Both the position numbers and the translations under genes were made by a program. Shown here piece after piece: positions 1 through 8,261 of a stretch of DNA of 64,000 nucleotides. The first letter of the stretch is position 1. Each line of letters starts with the position of its first letter. Below the pieces are notes generated by a model, which worked only from the letters and a program-made list of their open reading frames with translations, did not search any database and was not told the DNA's origin. This DNA comes from Isoptericola sp. BMS4 (GTDB lineage: Bacteria; Actinomycetota; Actinomycetes; Actinomycetales; Cellulomonadaceae), in contig NZ_SIRP01000001.1 in the NCBI RefSeq assembly GCF_011634835.1, forward strand, positions 1,579,643 to 1,643,642, written 5' to 3'.

Positions 1-324
1 TCTCCTGTCGTGGCCTGCACGGATACCCCGTCAGCGGACACACATTTTGACCGCTAACCCGACGTCGCTCGTGAGGTCGTGCTCTCGGTCGTGGTGTCCC
101 TCGCGTCCCGGGGGCCCGGATGTCGCTCGCACGGGTCGCCGCCGGCATCCCGGTAGCGCCGTCGACGTTGGCGACCACGACTCCGGCGGGTGGGAACGGC
201 CGCCGCCCGGGCAGGCCGACCCGGTCGCGCACCTCCTCCGGCTCCCGGCGGTCCGCCCATGCCTGTCCCGCCGAGCGGGCGCATGATGGACGGACGGGAC
301 GTCCACGCGGCGAGGAGGTCGACG
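1..324. other. No gene recognised at left edge
   Basis: I see no supportable gene here. The open frames on both strands have arginine- and proline-rich translations typical of GC-rich shadow frames, with no conserved motif. The stretch may hold the promoter and leader of the gene that starts at 325, whose ribosome binding site lies at about 312-319, and the end of a gene lying to the left. Confidence 0.5.
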
Positions 325-837
325 ATGAGGGCGACGGTGGGAGACCGGATCGTGGTCGCGTCGGGGGTGGTCGGCGGTGCCGTGCGCGAGGGGGTCGTGG
401 TCGCGTGCCCGCACGGTGACGGCACCCCGCCCTACCAGGTGCGATGGTCGGACACGGACGAGGAGTCCCTGGTCTTCCCGGGGTCGGACACGCTGGTGCA
501 GCGCGAGGACGGCCCGGGCGCCGAGGAGCCGACGCGGGCCCGGTCCGTGACGTGGCAGGTGCAGGTGACGCTCGTGGAGTCGGCAGGGTCCACGACGGCG
601 GAGGCGATGCTCGCGGCCGGGCCGGCGGCCTCGGCGACGCCGGGCGGGCCGGCGGACGTCGGCACGCTCCGCGCCGTCGGGCACACGCGCAGGAACCCGG
701 ACGACGTCGAGGTCCCGCTGATCGGTGACGAGGTGGCCGCGGGACGGGCGCTGCGCCGGCTCGCGGACGCGCTGCTGGGGCAGGCGGAGCAGGACATCTC
801 CGCGCAGACGGGGCACCAGGCGCACGTGCACCCCTGA
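325..837 (+). CDS. DUF1918/DUF1876 small protein
   Basis: A 170-residue soluble protein of unknown function. Residues 1-55 look like a DUF1918 domain (VGDRIVV near the N-terminus, then PPYQVRW and FPGSD). Residues about 70-165 look like DUF1876, the dsRBD-like family common in actinobacteria (WQVQVTLVE, then NPDDVEVPLIGDEVAAGRAL). The two domains are often separate genes; here they are fused. The ATG at 325 is chosen because AGGAGG lies seven bases upstream; longer frames that start earlier lack this signal. It converges on the sigma-factor gene with a 5-bp gap. No biochemical role can be inferred. Confidence 0.8.
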   Translation: MRATVGDRIVVASGVVGGAVREGVVVACPHGDGTPPYQVRWSDTDEESLVFPGSDTLVQREDGPGAEEPTRARSVTWQVQVTLVESAGSTTAEAMLAAGPAASATPGGPADVGTLRAVGHTRRNPDDVEVPLIGDEVAAGRALRRLADALLGQAEQDISAQTGHQAHVHP

Positions 838-842
838 GGCGG

Positions 843-2081
843 TCACCCGGCGGCGTCGCGGCGCCGCCGCAGGTGGTCGCGCTCGAGGTCGTGGTCGCAC
901 AGCGCGATCGCCGCGTCGAACGACGCGCGGGCCGCCGCCAGGTCGCCGGCCCGGGCCAGGAGCTCCGCACGCACGGCGGGCAGACGGTGGCCCCGCAGCG
1001 CGACGCCGGCGAGGGCGTCGAGCCCCGCGTGCGGGCCGTGCACCTCGGCGACGGCGACGGCACGGTTCAGCCGCACGACGGGGCTGTCGGTGAGGGCCAC
1101 GAGCTCGTCGTAGCGCGCGAGGATCCGGTCCCACGCCGTCGCGTGCGCGGTGGGCGCGACGGCGTGCTCGGCCGCGACGAGCGCCTGCAGCAGGGTCGGC
1201 GTCGCCGGGGCGGTGGCCTGCGGCAGGACGAGGGTGAGGCCTTCGGCGATCTCGTCGTGGTGCCACCGGGAGCGGTCCTGGTCGGGCAGCAGCACCAGGT
1301 CGCCGTCGCGCACCCGGGCGTCGCGGCGAGCGTGCTGCAGCAGCATCAGGGCGAGCAGCGCGTCGAGGTCGGCGTGGTCGAACCCGGCGGGGACGACGTC
1401 CCGCAGCACGCGCACCAGGCGGATCGCCTCGCCGGCGAGCTCCGTGCGCACGACGGCGTCCCCCGACGACGGCGCGTAGCCGGCGGTGAACGCGAGGTAC
1501 GCGACGTCGGCGACCACCCCGACCCGGTCGGCGAGCTCGTCGCCGCGGGGCAGGGCGAACCGCTCCCCGGCGAGACTCTTGCGCGCCCGGGTGAGGCGGG
1601 CGGCCGCGGTGGGGGTGGACAGCAGGAACAGCCGGGCGATCTCGGCGGTGGGGACGCCGAGGACGAGGCGCAGCGTGAGTGCGGCCGCCGCCTCGCGGGA
1701 CAGGCGGGGGTGCGCACAGAGCAGGACGAGGCGCAGCCTCTCGTCGACCAGCCGCTCCCCGGCGTCGGCCATGACGCGCCGCGCCTCCTGCGCGACGTCG
1801 GCCTCGACGGCCAGCAGCGGCATGGAGCGGGCGAGCACCTGCTCGGAGCGCAGCCGGTCGAGGACCCGCCGCCGGGCCGCGGTGAGCAGCCATGCGGCGC
1901 CGTTGGCAGGCTGCTCCGCGTCCGTCCACGACCGGGCGGCGGCCTCGAACGCGTCGGCGAGGCCGTCCTCGGCGAGGTCGAGTCGTCGGTACCGCGCGAC
2001 GAGCAGGGCCAGGAGACGGCCCCACTCGTCGCGCATCAGGCCGGCGAGCCGCGCGCGGGCCGCGCCGCCGCCGTCGGTCAC
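843..2081 (-). CDS. ECF42-type RNA polymerase sigma factor
   Basis: A 412-residue extracytoplasmic-function sigma factor. Sigma region 2 spans roughly residues 10-85 (WGRLLALLVARYRRLDLAED, WLLTAARRRVLDRLR). Region 4 spans about 110-180 and contains the helix-turn-helix GVPTAEIARLFLLSTPT. A helical extension of about 200 residues follows, as in the ECF42 group, where it resembles a TPR domain and takes the place of an anti-sigma factor. The GTG at 2081 is chosen because the longer frame would run into the upstream gene; I see no strong ribosome site, so it may be coupled to that gene. The neighbour is a DGPF/YCII protein, the hallmark partner of ECF42. Its targets probably include its own promoter. 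Confidence 0.85.
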   Translation of the reverse strand: MTDGGGAARARLAGLMRDEWGRLLALLVARYRRLDLAEDGLADAFEAAARSWTDAEQPANGAAWLLTAARRRVLDRLRSEQVLARSMPLLAVEADVAQEARRVMADAGERLVDERLRLVLLCAHPRLSREAAAALTLRLVLGVPTAEIARLFLLSTPTAAARLTRARKSLAGERFALPRGDELADRVGVVADVAYLAFTAGYAPSSGDAVVRTELAGEAIRLVRVLRDVVPAGFDHADLDALLALMLLQHARRDARVRDGDLVLLPDQDRSRWHHDEIAEGLTLVLPQATAPATPTLLQALVAAEHAVAPTAHATAWDRILARYDELVALTDSPVVRLNRAVAVAEVHGPHAGLDALAGVALRGHRLPAVRAELLARAGDLAAARASFDAAIALCDHDLERDHLRRRRDAAG

Positions 2082-2142
2082 GGCTCGACGACCGGCCACG
2101 CATCCACGCAGTGCCGCTCCTCGACCACCAGCACGACGACAC

Positions 2143-2529
2143 TCACGACGCGTCTGCCGCATGGTCGACGACGGCGCGGATCTCGACGCCGCCGTCGGCA
2201 TCGTCGGAGGCGGGGTCGGCGGCGAGGAGGCCGCACACCTGCGCCAGGTCGTCGAGGTCGTCCGACTCCACCAGGTAGAAGCCGGTGAGCTGCTCGGTGG
2301 TCTCCGCGTACGGGCCGTCGGTGACGACCACCCGCCCACGGGCGTCGCGGCGCACGTGCCGCGCGTCGCGGGAGTGGGCGAGCTCGGCGCCTCCGGTGAC
2401 GCGGTGCCCGCGCTCGGCGAGCACGCGGGCGAACTCCTCGTGCCGGGCGTAGACGTCCGCGCGGCGTTCGGGGCTGGACCGCTCCCATGCGTCCTCGGCG
2501 CCCGGGAGCAGTACGACATAGGTGGTCAT
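2143..2529 (-). CDS. YCII/DGPF-family protein, ECF42 partner
   Basis: A 128-residue protein of the YCII-related (PhnB/DGPF) family. It begins MTTYVVLLPGAEDAW and carries TDGPYAET near residue 70, the diagnostic DGPF-type motif with Y for F. Genes of this family lie next to ECF42 sigma factors in many actinobacteria; the biochemical role is not settled. The ATG at 2529 is preceded by AGGAAGG at 2541-2547. It is the first gene of a two-gene unit, with a 61-bp gap before the sigma-factor gene. An ECF42-like promoter lies upstream, so the unit is probably autoregulated. Confidence 0.85.
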   Translation of the reverse strand: MTTYVVLLPGAEDAWERSSPERRADVYARHEEFARVLAERGHRVTGGAELAHSRDARHVRRDARGRVVVTDGPYAETTEQLTGFYLVESDDLDDLAQVCGLLAADPASDDADGGVEIRAVVDHAADAS

Positions 2530-2570
2530 GGGTCCATCGTCCTTCCTGAAGGTGGGTCTGACACCTCGAT

Positions 2571-2597
2571 GACGGGTGGGTCGGGCGGGAATCGACA
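2571..2597 (-). promoter_or_regulatory. Candidate ECF42 autoregulated promoter
   Basis: On the minus strand, TGTCGA (2597-2592) is followed after exactly 17 bases by CGTC (2574-2571), about 42 bases upstream of the DGPF start codon. This matches the TGTCGA / CG(A/T)C pattern I recall for ECF42 promoters in Streptomyces venezuelae. The match is visible; its use is inferred. Confidence 0.65.
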
Positions 2598-2694
2598 ACC
2601 GCGGCCGCTGTGACGTGTGACCGCCGCCATGTCCCGCGCCGCGACGACGGGCATAGGCTCGACGACGTCCCGTCCCGCCGCCGGAAGGCCCGCC

Positions 2695-3555
2695 GTGCGC
2701 ACCACCCGTCCCGTCCTCGCCGCCGTCCTGCTCCCCGCCGTCGCGCTCGCCGCGGCCGCCTGCTCGGGCGGCGACGGCGAGCCCACCGGCGAGGGGTCGC
2801 CGAGCGCGTCCGCCGGCTGCACCCCCGAGGAGCTGCAGACGCTCACCGCCGGGACCCTCACCGTGGGCGCGAGCGAGCCGTTCGAGCCCTGGTACGTCGG
2901 TGAGCCCAGCAGCGGCGAGGGCTTCGAGTCGGCGCTGATCTACGCCGTCGCCGACGAGCTGGGGTACGCGAAGGACGACGTCGAGTGGACGTCGGTGACC
3001 TTCGAGCAGATCATCAGCCCCGCCATCAAGCCGTTCGACGTCGCCGCGTACCAGACGACCATCACCGACGAGCGGCGCGAGGCCGTCGACTTCTCCAGCC
3101 CGTACCTCACCAGCCGCCAGGGCGTCGTCGTCGCCGACGACGGCGAGTACGCGGACGCGTCGAGCCTCGCCGACCTCGAGGGCGCCACGGTGGGCGTGAC
3201 CGCGGCGCAGACCTCCCTGGACGCCGTCGAGGCGGCCTGGGGCGACGCCGTCGAGACCCGGCCGTTCAACGCGGCCGGCGACGGCATGACGGCCCTGTCG
3301 TCGGGGACCATCGACGCCATGGTGATGGACGTCGACCAGGGCGTGGCGGCCTCTACCGTCTACTTCCCCGACACGCAGGTGGTGGGCAGCCTGCCGCCGG
3401 TCGGCGAGCCCGAGCAGCTCGGGCTCGTGCTCGACAAGGACTCCGCGCTCACCGACTGCGTGTCGCAGGCCGTCGACACGCTCGACGAGGACGGCACGCT
3501 GGACGAGCTGCGCACCGAGTGGCTGAAGTCCGACGACGTCCCCGAGCTGTCCTGA
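2695..3555 (+). CDS. Amino-acid ABC transporter substrate-binding lipoprotein
   Basis: A 286-residue extracytoplasmic solute-binding protein of family 3 (polar amino acids). The N-terminus has basic residues, a hydrophobic stretch and a lipobox ending AAAAC near residue 23, so it should be a lipid-anchored lipoprotein. The mature part starts with TLTVGASEPFEPWY and contains the usual family-3 pattern of hydrophobic strands (EAVDFSSPYL, GATVGVTAAQTS, GTIDAMVMDVDQG). The GTG at 2695 is chosen over upstream ATGs because GGAAGG lies at 2682-2687 and the signal peptide then begins properly. It heads a three-gene uptake operon with the permease and ATPase. The substrate is not determinable. Confidence 0.88.
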   Translation: MRTTRPVLAAVLLPAVALAAAACSGGDGEPTGEGSPSASAGCTPEELQTLTAGTLTVGASEPFEPWYVGEPSSGEGFESALIYAVADELGYAKDDVEWTSVTFEQIISPAIKPFDVAAYQTTITDERREAVDFSSPYLTSRQGVVVADDGEYADASSLADLEGATVGVTAAQTSLDAVEAAWGDAVETRPFNAAGDGMTALSSGTIDAMVMDVDQGVAASTVYFPDTQVVGSLPPVGEPEQLGLVLDKDSALTDCVSQAVDTLDEDGTLDELRTEWLKSDDVPELS

Positions 3556-3577
3556 CGACGCCCGGCGAGACCCGCAC

Positions 3578-4456
3578 ATGACCGGCGACGGCACCTGGGT
3601 CCCGTCCGAGCGGGCGCGCGCCCGCTCGACGTTCCGCCGCGCCCAGCGGCGGCGCGCGACGCTCGTGGCGGGCGTCGCCACCGCCGTCGTGCTCGCCGCC
3701 GTGGTGTACGTCGTCACGACCGCGCCCGGCTGGGAGCGGGCGCGCGAGGCGTTCTTCTCCCCGGAGCGGGCGTGGGAGGTGCTGCCCGACGTCGCCGCGG
3801 GCCTGTGGCTGAACCTGCGCGTGTGGGTGGTGGCGAGCGTCGTCGGCCTGGTGGTGGGTATGCTGCTCGCCGTCGTGCGGACGTCACGGATCGCCGCCCT
3901 GTTCCCGCTGCGGATGCTGGCCCTGGTGTACGTGGACGTGTTCCGCGGGGTGCCGCTGCTGCTGGTGCTCCTGCTGGTCGGCTTCGGGCTGCCGGCGCTG
4001 CGGCTGCCGTGGCTGCCGGTGAGCGCCGCGTTCCTCGGCGGGCTGTCGATCGTCGTGTGCTACACGGCCTACCTCGCGGAGATCTTCCGCGCCGGCATCG
4101 AGTCCGTGCACCCGTCGCAGGTCGCGGCCGCGCGGTCCCTCGGCCTCTCCCGCGGCCAGGCGGTGCGGCGCGTCGTGCTGCCGCAGGCGGTGCGCAACGT
4201 CGCCGCGCCCGTGGCGAGCATGCTCGTGTCCCTGCAGAAGGACTCCGGGCTCATCTCGATCCTCGGCGCCGTCGACGCGATCCGCGCCGCGCAGATCGCG
4301 ACCACCGGCGACTACAACTTCACGCCCTACGTCGTGGCTGGGGTGCTGTTCCTGCTGGTCTCGATCCCGCTGACGCGCCTGGTGGACGCCTGGTCGGCGC
4401 GCCAGGGCTGGCGCCGGGAGCTGCACGGCGTCGCCGGGGCGGGGGTGGTGCGATGA
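3578..4456 (+). CDS. Amino-acid ABC transporter permease
   Basis: A 292-residue inner-membrane permease of the polar amino-acid (HisMQ/GluCD) family. A basic N-terminal tail is followed by one membrane segment (about residues 30-48) and four or five more. The EAA loop that docks to the ATPase is clear (EIFRAGIESVHPSQVAAA, then SLGLSRGQA and VVLPQAVRN). It starts 22 bases after the binding-protein gene, and its stop overlaps the ATG of the ATPase gene (ATGA). Only one permease gene is present, so it probably works as a homodimer. Confidence 0.88.
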   Translation: MTGDGTWVPSERARARSTFRRAQRRRATLVAGVATAVVLAAVVYVVTTAPGWERAREAFFSPERAWEVLPDVAAGLWLNLRVWVVASVVGLVVGMLLAVVRTSRIAALFPLRMLALVYVDVFRGVPLLLVLLLVGFGLPALRLPWLPVSAAFLGGLSIVVCYTAYLAEIFRAGIESVHPSQVAAARSLGLSRGQAVRRVVLPQAVRNVAAPVASMLVSLQKDSGLISILGAVDAIRAAQIATTGDYNFTPYVVAGVLFLLVSIPLTRLVDAWSARQGWRRELHGVAGAGVVR

Positions 4457-5238
4457 CCGCCGATCGTCCCGAGCCGCTGCTGTCGCTGCGCGGTGTGCGC
4501 AAGTCGTTCGGCTCCGGCCCGCCGGGGAGCCCCTCGCGCACCCTGGTGCTCGACGGTGTCGACCTGGACGTGGCCGCAGGGTCGTGCGTCGTCGTGGTCG
4601 GCTCGTCGGGCTCCGGCAAGTCGACGCTGCTGCGCGTCGTCGACCTGCTGGAGGAGGTCGACGACGGGCAGGTGCTGCTCGACGGCGAGGACGTCGCCGA
4701 CCCGTGGGTCGACGCGGACGCGGTGCGGGCCCGGCTCGCCATGGTCTTCCAGCAGTACAACCTGTTCCCGCACCTGCGGGTGCTGGACAACGTGACGCTC
4801 GCGCCCCGCGTGGTGCACGGCGTGCGCCGCCGGGACGCCGAGGACGCCGGTATGGCGATGCTCGAGCGCGTGGGCCTGGCCGACCGCGCGCGGGCGTACC
4901 CGGACCAGCTCTCCGGCGGCCAGCAGCAGCGGGCGGCCATCGCACGGGCGCTGGTGAACGGGCCCGAGCTGCTGCTCCTCGACGAGGTGACGTCCGCGCT
5001 CGACCCCGAGCTGGTGGGGGAGGTGCTCGACCTGCTGCTCTCGCTGCGCACGGAGGGCGTCGCGGGCCGCGCCACGACCATGCTCGTCGCCACTCACGAG
5101 ATGGCCTTCGCCCGCGAGGTCGCCGACGAGGTCGTCTTCCTGCACGCCGGGCGCGTGCACGAGCGCGGCACGCCCGAGCAGGTCCTCGGCGACCCGCGGC
5201 AGGAGCGCACCCGGGAGTTCCTGCGTCGCCTGCGCTGA
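4453..5238 (+). CDS. Amino-acid ABC transporter ATP-binding protein
   Basis: A 261-residue ATPase of the GlnQ/GluA type that drives the uptake system encoded just upstream. Visible motifs: Walker A GSSGSGKST (about residues 51-59), Q-loop VFQQYNLFPH, signature LSGGQQQRAAIARAL, Walker B LLLLDEVTSALDPE, and switch histidine in VATHEM. The ATG at 4453 overlaps the permease stop (ATGA), indicating translational coupling. The gene ends 15 bp before the convergent epoxide hydrolase gene. Confidence 0.9.
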   Translation: MTADRPEPLLSLRGVRKSFGSGPPGSPSRTLVLDGVDLDVAAGSCVVVVGSSGSGKSTLLRVVDLLEEVDDGQVLLDGEDVADPWVDADAVRARLAMVFQQYNLFPHLRVLDNVTLAPRVVHGVRRRDAEDAGMAMLERVGLADRARAYPDQLSGGQQQRAAIARALVNGPELLLLDEVTSALDPELVGEVLDLLLSLRTEGVAGRATTMLVATHEMAFAREVADEVVFLHAGRVHERGTPEQVLGDPRQERTREFLRRLR

Positions 5239-5253
5239 GGAGCCGTCGCGGAC

Positions 5254-6438
5254 TCAGGACCCGCGGTCGCGGGCGTCCAGCACCGCCGCGAGGCCGCTGC
5301 GCAGGTCCTCGACGAAGTCGTCGGGGACCTCCAGCGACGGGAAGTGGCCCCCGGTCTCGGCCGCTCGCCACCGGACCAGGCGCCGGTACCGCACCTGCGC
5401 CCAGGGGCGCGGGCACTTCTCGATGTCGTGCGGGTACACGACGACCGCCGACGGGACGTCGACCCGCAGCTCGGGGTCGAGCGAGAGGTGGCTCTCGGCG
5501 TAGATCCGGGCGGACGACGCGCCGGACCGCGTCAGCCAGTACAGGGTGACGTTGTCGAGGAACCTGTCCCGCGAGACCGTCTCGAACGGGCTATCCCGGG
5601 TGTCCGTCCACTCCGCGAACTTGTCGAGGATCCAGGCCAGCAGCCCGACCGGAGAGTCGACGAGGAAGTAGCCGACGGTCTGCGGCCGGGTCGCCTGCTG
5701 CTTCGAGAACGCCCCGCGCGGGCCGTCCCAGAAGTCGCGGGTCTCGGCGACCCACGCCCGCTCGGTCGCCGTGAGCCCGTCCGTCGGCAGCCCGGGGGGC
5801 GCCTGCGCGGTCGTGGTGTGGATGCCGAGCACGTGCTCCGGGTGCCGGCCGCCGAGGATCGTGGTGATCGGGCCGCCCCAGTCGCCGCCGTGGGCGAGGA
5901 ACTCGTCGTAGCCGAGCCGCCCCATCAGCTCGACCCAGGCGTCCGCGACCCGCTCGATCCCCCACCCCGTGGTGGCGGGCTTGTCGCTGTGCCCGAAGCC
6001 CGGCAGCGACGGGACGACGACGTGGAACGCCGGCGCGTCCGGGTCGCCCGGCTCCGCCAGCTCGTCGACGACGTCGACGAACTCGGCGACGCTGCCGGGC
6101 CAGCCGTGGGTCAGGACCAGCGGGGTGGCGTCCGCGCGTGGGGACCGACGGTGCAGGAAGTGGATCCCCAGGCCCTCGACGGTCGTGCGGAACTGGCCGA
6201 TCTCGTCGAGCCGGGCCTCGAACGAGCGCCAGTCGTACCCGGTGCGCCAGTACTTCACGAGGTCCACGAGGTCGTCCAGCGGCACGCCCTGCGCCCACCG
6301 GCCGGCGCCGGGCGGGGCGCCGCGGACGGTCTCGGGCTCCGGCAGCCGCGCGGCGGCCAGCCGTGCGCGCAGGTCGTCGAGGTCGTCGTCGGTGGCGCGG
6401 GCGTGGAACGCCCGGACCTCGCCCGCCGGGCGGCTCAC
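5254..6438 (-). CDS. Epoxide hydrolase, alpha/beta-hydrolase fold
   Basis: A 394-residue soluble epoxide hydrolase with an N-terminal EHN domain (about residues 1-110: ARATDDDLDDLRARL, WRSFEARLDEI) and an alpha/beta-hydrolase domain. The oxyanion-hole motif is HGWPGS and the nucleophile aspartate sits in HGGDWGGP. The C-terminal histidine lies in ETGGHFPSLE. The family opens epoxides to vicinal diols; the substrate is unknown. The GTG at 6438 is chosen because it overlaps the stop of a short upstream frame (GTGA) and begins the conserved EHN region. The divergent neighbour is a CGNR regulator, probably its controller. Confidence 0.85.
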   Translation of the reverse strand: MSRPAGEVRAFHARATDDDLDDLRARLAAARLPEPETVRGAPPGAGRWAQGVPLDDLVDLVKYWRTGYDWRSFEARLDEIGQFRTTVEGLGIHFLHRRSPRADATPLVLTHGWPGSVAEFVDVVDELAEPGDPDAPAFHVVVPSLPGFGHSDKPATTGWGIERVADAWVELMGRLGYDEFLAHGGDWGGPITTILGGRHPEHVLGIHTTTAQAPPGLPTDGLTATERAWVAETRDFWDGPRGAFSKQQATRPQTVGYFLVDSPVGLLAWILDKFAEWTDTRDSPFETVSRDRFLDNVTLYWLTRSGASSARIYAESHLSLDPELRVDVPSAVVVYPHDIEKCPRPWAQVRYRRLVRWRAAETGGHFPSLEVPDDFVEDLRSGLAAVLDARDRGS

Positions 6439-6497
6439 GGGCGGACCCCGCCGGGGAGTGCGGTCGCGGCGTCGGTGACGCTCCGGTGCACGGGCAT
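6435..6497 (-). CDS. Possible 20-codon leader peptide, coupled to epoxide hydrolase
   Basis: An ATG at 6497 with a strong AGGAGG site five bases upstream opens a frame of 20 codons (MPVHRSVTDAATALPGGVRP). Its TGA overlaps the GTG of the epoxide hydrolase in a GTGA arrangement. The hydrolase GTG itself has a weak ribosome site, so translation may be coupled through this leader. It is too short for homology. It could also be an annotation illusion if the hydrolase is translated independently. Confidence 0.45.
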   Translation of the reverse strand: MPVHRSVTDAATALPGGVRP

Positions 6498-6535
6498 GGG
6501 GGCCTCCTGGTCGTGGACGGGCCAGCATCGAACGA

Positions 6536-6600
6536 AGAACCGACTAAGACGGTTCTATCCTGGTCGACGCGGACACGCAACCGGCTATGGTGGTTCTATG
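6536..6600. promoter_or_regulatory. Twin operator repeats and leaderless promoter of CGNR gene
   Basis: Two 20-base copies, ACCGACTAAGACGGTTCTAT (6539-6558) and ACCGGCTATGGTGGTTCTAT (6580-6599), match at 16 of 20 positions with a 41-base period, about four helical turns. The first is centred on a perfect inverted repeat (AGAACCG / CGGTTCT, 7-base spacer, 6536-6556). The second overlaps a -10-like TATGGT (6586-6591) six bases before the ATG at 6598. This suggests repression of a leaderless transcript and control of both divergent genes, probably by the CGNR protein. Confidence 0.6.
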
Positions 6601-7173
6601 CCCGACCGGTACCCCGACTTCCGCCTCGGCACGGTCCTGGCGACGAGCTTCACGGCGACCCTGACGGAGCGCCGCGGGGACGCCGTGGAGCGCATCCCGA
6701 CCCCGGGCCGCCTCGCCGACTGGCTGGCGGTGAGCGGCCTCGCCGTGGAGTCCTGCACCCCCGCGCAGCTCGACCGCGCCCGGGAGCTGCGGGAGGCTAT
6801 CCACGCCACCGCGACGGCGGCCGCGCTCGGGGAGCCCCTGCCCGCGGCCGCCGTCGCGGTCGTCAACGACCGCAGCGCCCGGGGCCGGGCCGTGGCCGTC
6901 CTGACGCCCGAGGGCGACCGGCGGTGGCGCCTCGGCGCGACGTCGTCCGTGGAGGACGCCCTCGGGGTGGTCGCCGCCGATGCGATCGCCGTCGTCTCCG
7001 GCGAGCGTGACGGGCGGCTGGCCCTGTGCGCGTCGCCGACCTGCCGGGCGGCCTTCTTCGACACCAGTCGGAGCCGGACCCGCCGGTGGTGCGACATGAA
7101 CACGTGCGGGAACCGTCAGAAGAAGGCGCGCTTCCAGGCCGCCCGGCGCAGGGGCTCAGGACCGGGCCGGTAG
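6598..7173 (+). CDS. ABATE/CGNR zinc-finger transcriptional regulator
   Basis: A 191-residue regulator with an N-terminal ABATE-type ligand domain (about residues 1-140) and a C-terminal CGNR zinc finger: CASPTCRAAFFD, then WCDMNTCGNRQKKARF, giving a C-x4-C ... C-x4-C site. Family members are DNA-binding regulators. The ATG at 6598 lies six bases after a -10-like hexamer, so the mRNA is probably leaderless. The start codon lies inside the second of two operator-like repeats, which suggests autorepression. The divergent epoxide hydrolase is the likely co-regulated gene. Confidence 0.85.
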   Translation: MPDRYPDFRLGTVLATSFTATLTERRGDAVERIPTPGRLADWLAVSGLAVESCTPAQLDRARELREAIHATATAAALGEPLPAAAVAVVNDRSARGRAVAVLTPEGDRRWRLGATSSVEDALGVVAADAIAVVSGERDGRLALCASPTCRAAFFDTSRSRTRRWCDMNTCGNRQKKARFQAARRRGSGPGR

Positions 7174-7283
7174 GCGTGCCCGAACCGGTCCGATGCGGGG
7201 TGGTGCGTCGCCGGACGGGGTAGTCTCGCCGCGGCGCCAGGGTCCCGGCGCCGACGACGACGGCGACGACGGGGAGTGGCGGC

Positions 7284-8183
7284 ATGCGCGGGACGACGGA
7301 CGGGGGACGGGTCGGACCGGTAGGGTTCCTCGGGACCGGGCCCATGGGCGCGCCGATGGCGCGGCACCTGCTGGCCGCGGGGTTCGACGTCGCGCTGTGG
7401 AACCGCACGACGGCACGGGCCGCGGCGGTGGCCGAGGATGAGCCCCGCGCCACGGTGGCCGCGACGCCGGCGGACGCCGCGCGGCCGGTCGTCGTGGCGA
7501 TGCTGCCGGACCTGCCGCAGGTGCGCGACGTCGTGGACCGCGCCGACGGGCTGCGGGCCGGGTGGGCGGCCGCCGGCGTCGCGGACCCCGTCCTCGTGGT
7601 CATGTCGACGGTGAGCCCCGTCGCGGTCGCCGCCTGGGCGTCCGAGCTCGCCGCCGACGGCGTGCGGCTCGTCGACGCGCCGGTCAGCGGCGGCGTGGAG
7701 GGCGCGGAGGCCGGGACGCTGAGCGTCATGGCCGGCGGCGCCGAGGAGGACGTCGTCCGGGTGCGGCCGCTGCTCGACGCGATGGCCGGCACGGTGCGCC
7801 GGCTCGGCCCGGTCGGCGCCGGCTCGCTGACCAAGGCGTGCAACCAGATCGTCGTCGGCGGCACGCTCAACGCCCTGGCCGAGGCGGTCGCCGTCGCCCG
7901 CACGGGCGGGCTGGACCTCGAGGCGGTCCTCGACGTCCTGGGGGCGGGGCTGGCCGGGTCGCGGCTTCTGGCCGACAAGTCGCGCCGCTACCTCGCGGGC
8001 GACTACGACCACGGGGCCGCGTGCCGCACCCAGCTCAAGGACCTGGAGTTCGGGATCGCCGCCGGCGAGGAGCTCGGCGTGGACACGGCCGTCACGCAGG
8101 TCGCACGCGACCGGTACCGGCGGATGGTCGAGCGCGGCGACGCCGAGCTCGACCACAGTGCCGTGGTCCGCGTCGTCTCCTGA
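7284..8183 (+). CDS. NAD(P)-dependent beta-hydroxyacid dehydrogenase family oxidoreductase
   Basis: A 299-residue protein of the 3-hydroxyisobutyrate/tartronate semialdehyde reductase family. It has an N-terminal Rossmann motif GFLGTGPMGAPMA (about residues 14-26), the substrate-loop motif DAPVSGGVEGAEAG, and the catalytic lysine region GSLTKACNQ. The family reduces or oxidises beta-hydroxyacids in the cytosol; the true substrate is unknown. The ATG at 7284 follows a GGGGAG site. The gene stands alone and is convergent with the AGCS symporter, separated from it by a palindromic repeat. Confidence 0.83.
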   Translation: MRGTTDGGRVGPVGFLGTGPMGAPMARHLLAAGFDVALWNRTTARAAAVAEDEPRATVAATPADAARPVVVAMLPDLPQVRDVVDRADGLRAGWAAAGVADPVLVVMSTVSPVAVAAWASELAADGVRLVDAPVSGGVEGAEAGTLSVMAGGAEEDVVRVRPLLDAMAGTVRRLGPVGAGSLTKACNQIVVGGTLNALAEAVAVARTGGLDLEAVLDVLGAGLAGSRLLADKSRRYLAGDYDHGAACRTQLKDLEFGIAAGEELGVDTAVTQVARDRYRRMVERGDAELDHSAVVRVVS

Positions 8184-8199
8184 TCCATCCCCTCGGTGC

Positions 8200-8255
8200 T
8201 GTGGGCGCGAGATCGGTGGAAAGATCGCCGGGAAAGCGCCGATCTCGCGCCCACA
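8200..8255. repeat. Palindromic repeat, family A copy 1 (bidirectional terminator?)
   Basis: Perfect 16-base arms (8200-8215 and 8240-8255; TGTGGGCGCGAGATCG and its complement) enclose 24 bases. The sequence reads like the copy at 12898-12958 (shared GTTGTGGGCG ... GGCGCT.T.CC on one strand). Both lie between convergent gene ends, consistent with a bidirectional terminator or a REP-like dispersed element. Confidence 0.75.
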
Positions 8256-8261
8256 ACGGTG

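Noticed and set aside
31-2142. 703-residue minus-strand open frame
   Set aside because: Arg/Pro-rich shadow of the sigma-factor gene and the DUF1918 gene; it lacks motifs and contradicts the clear sigma-factor frame.
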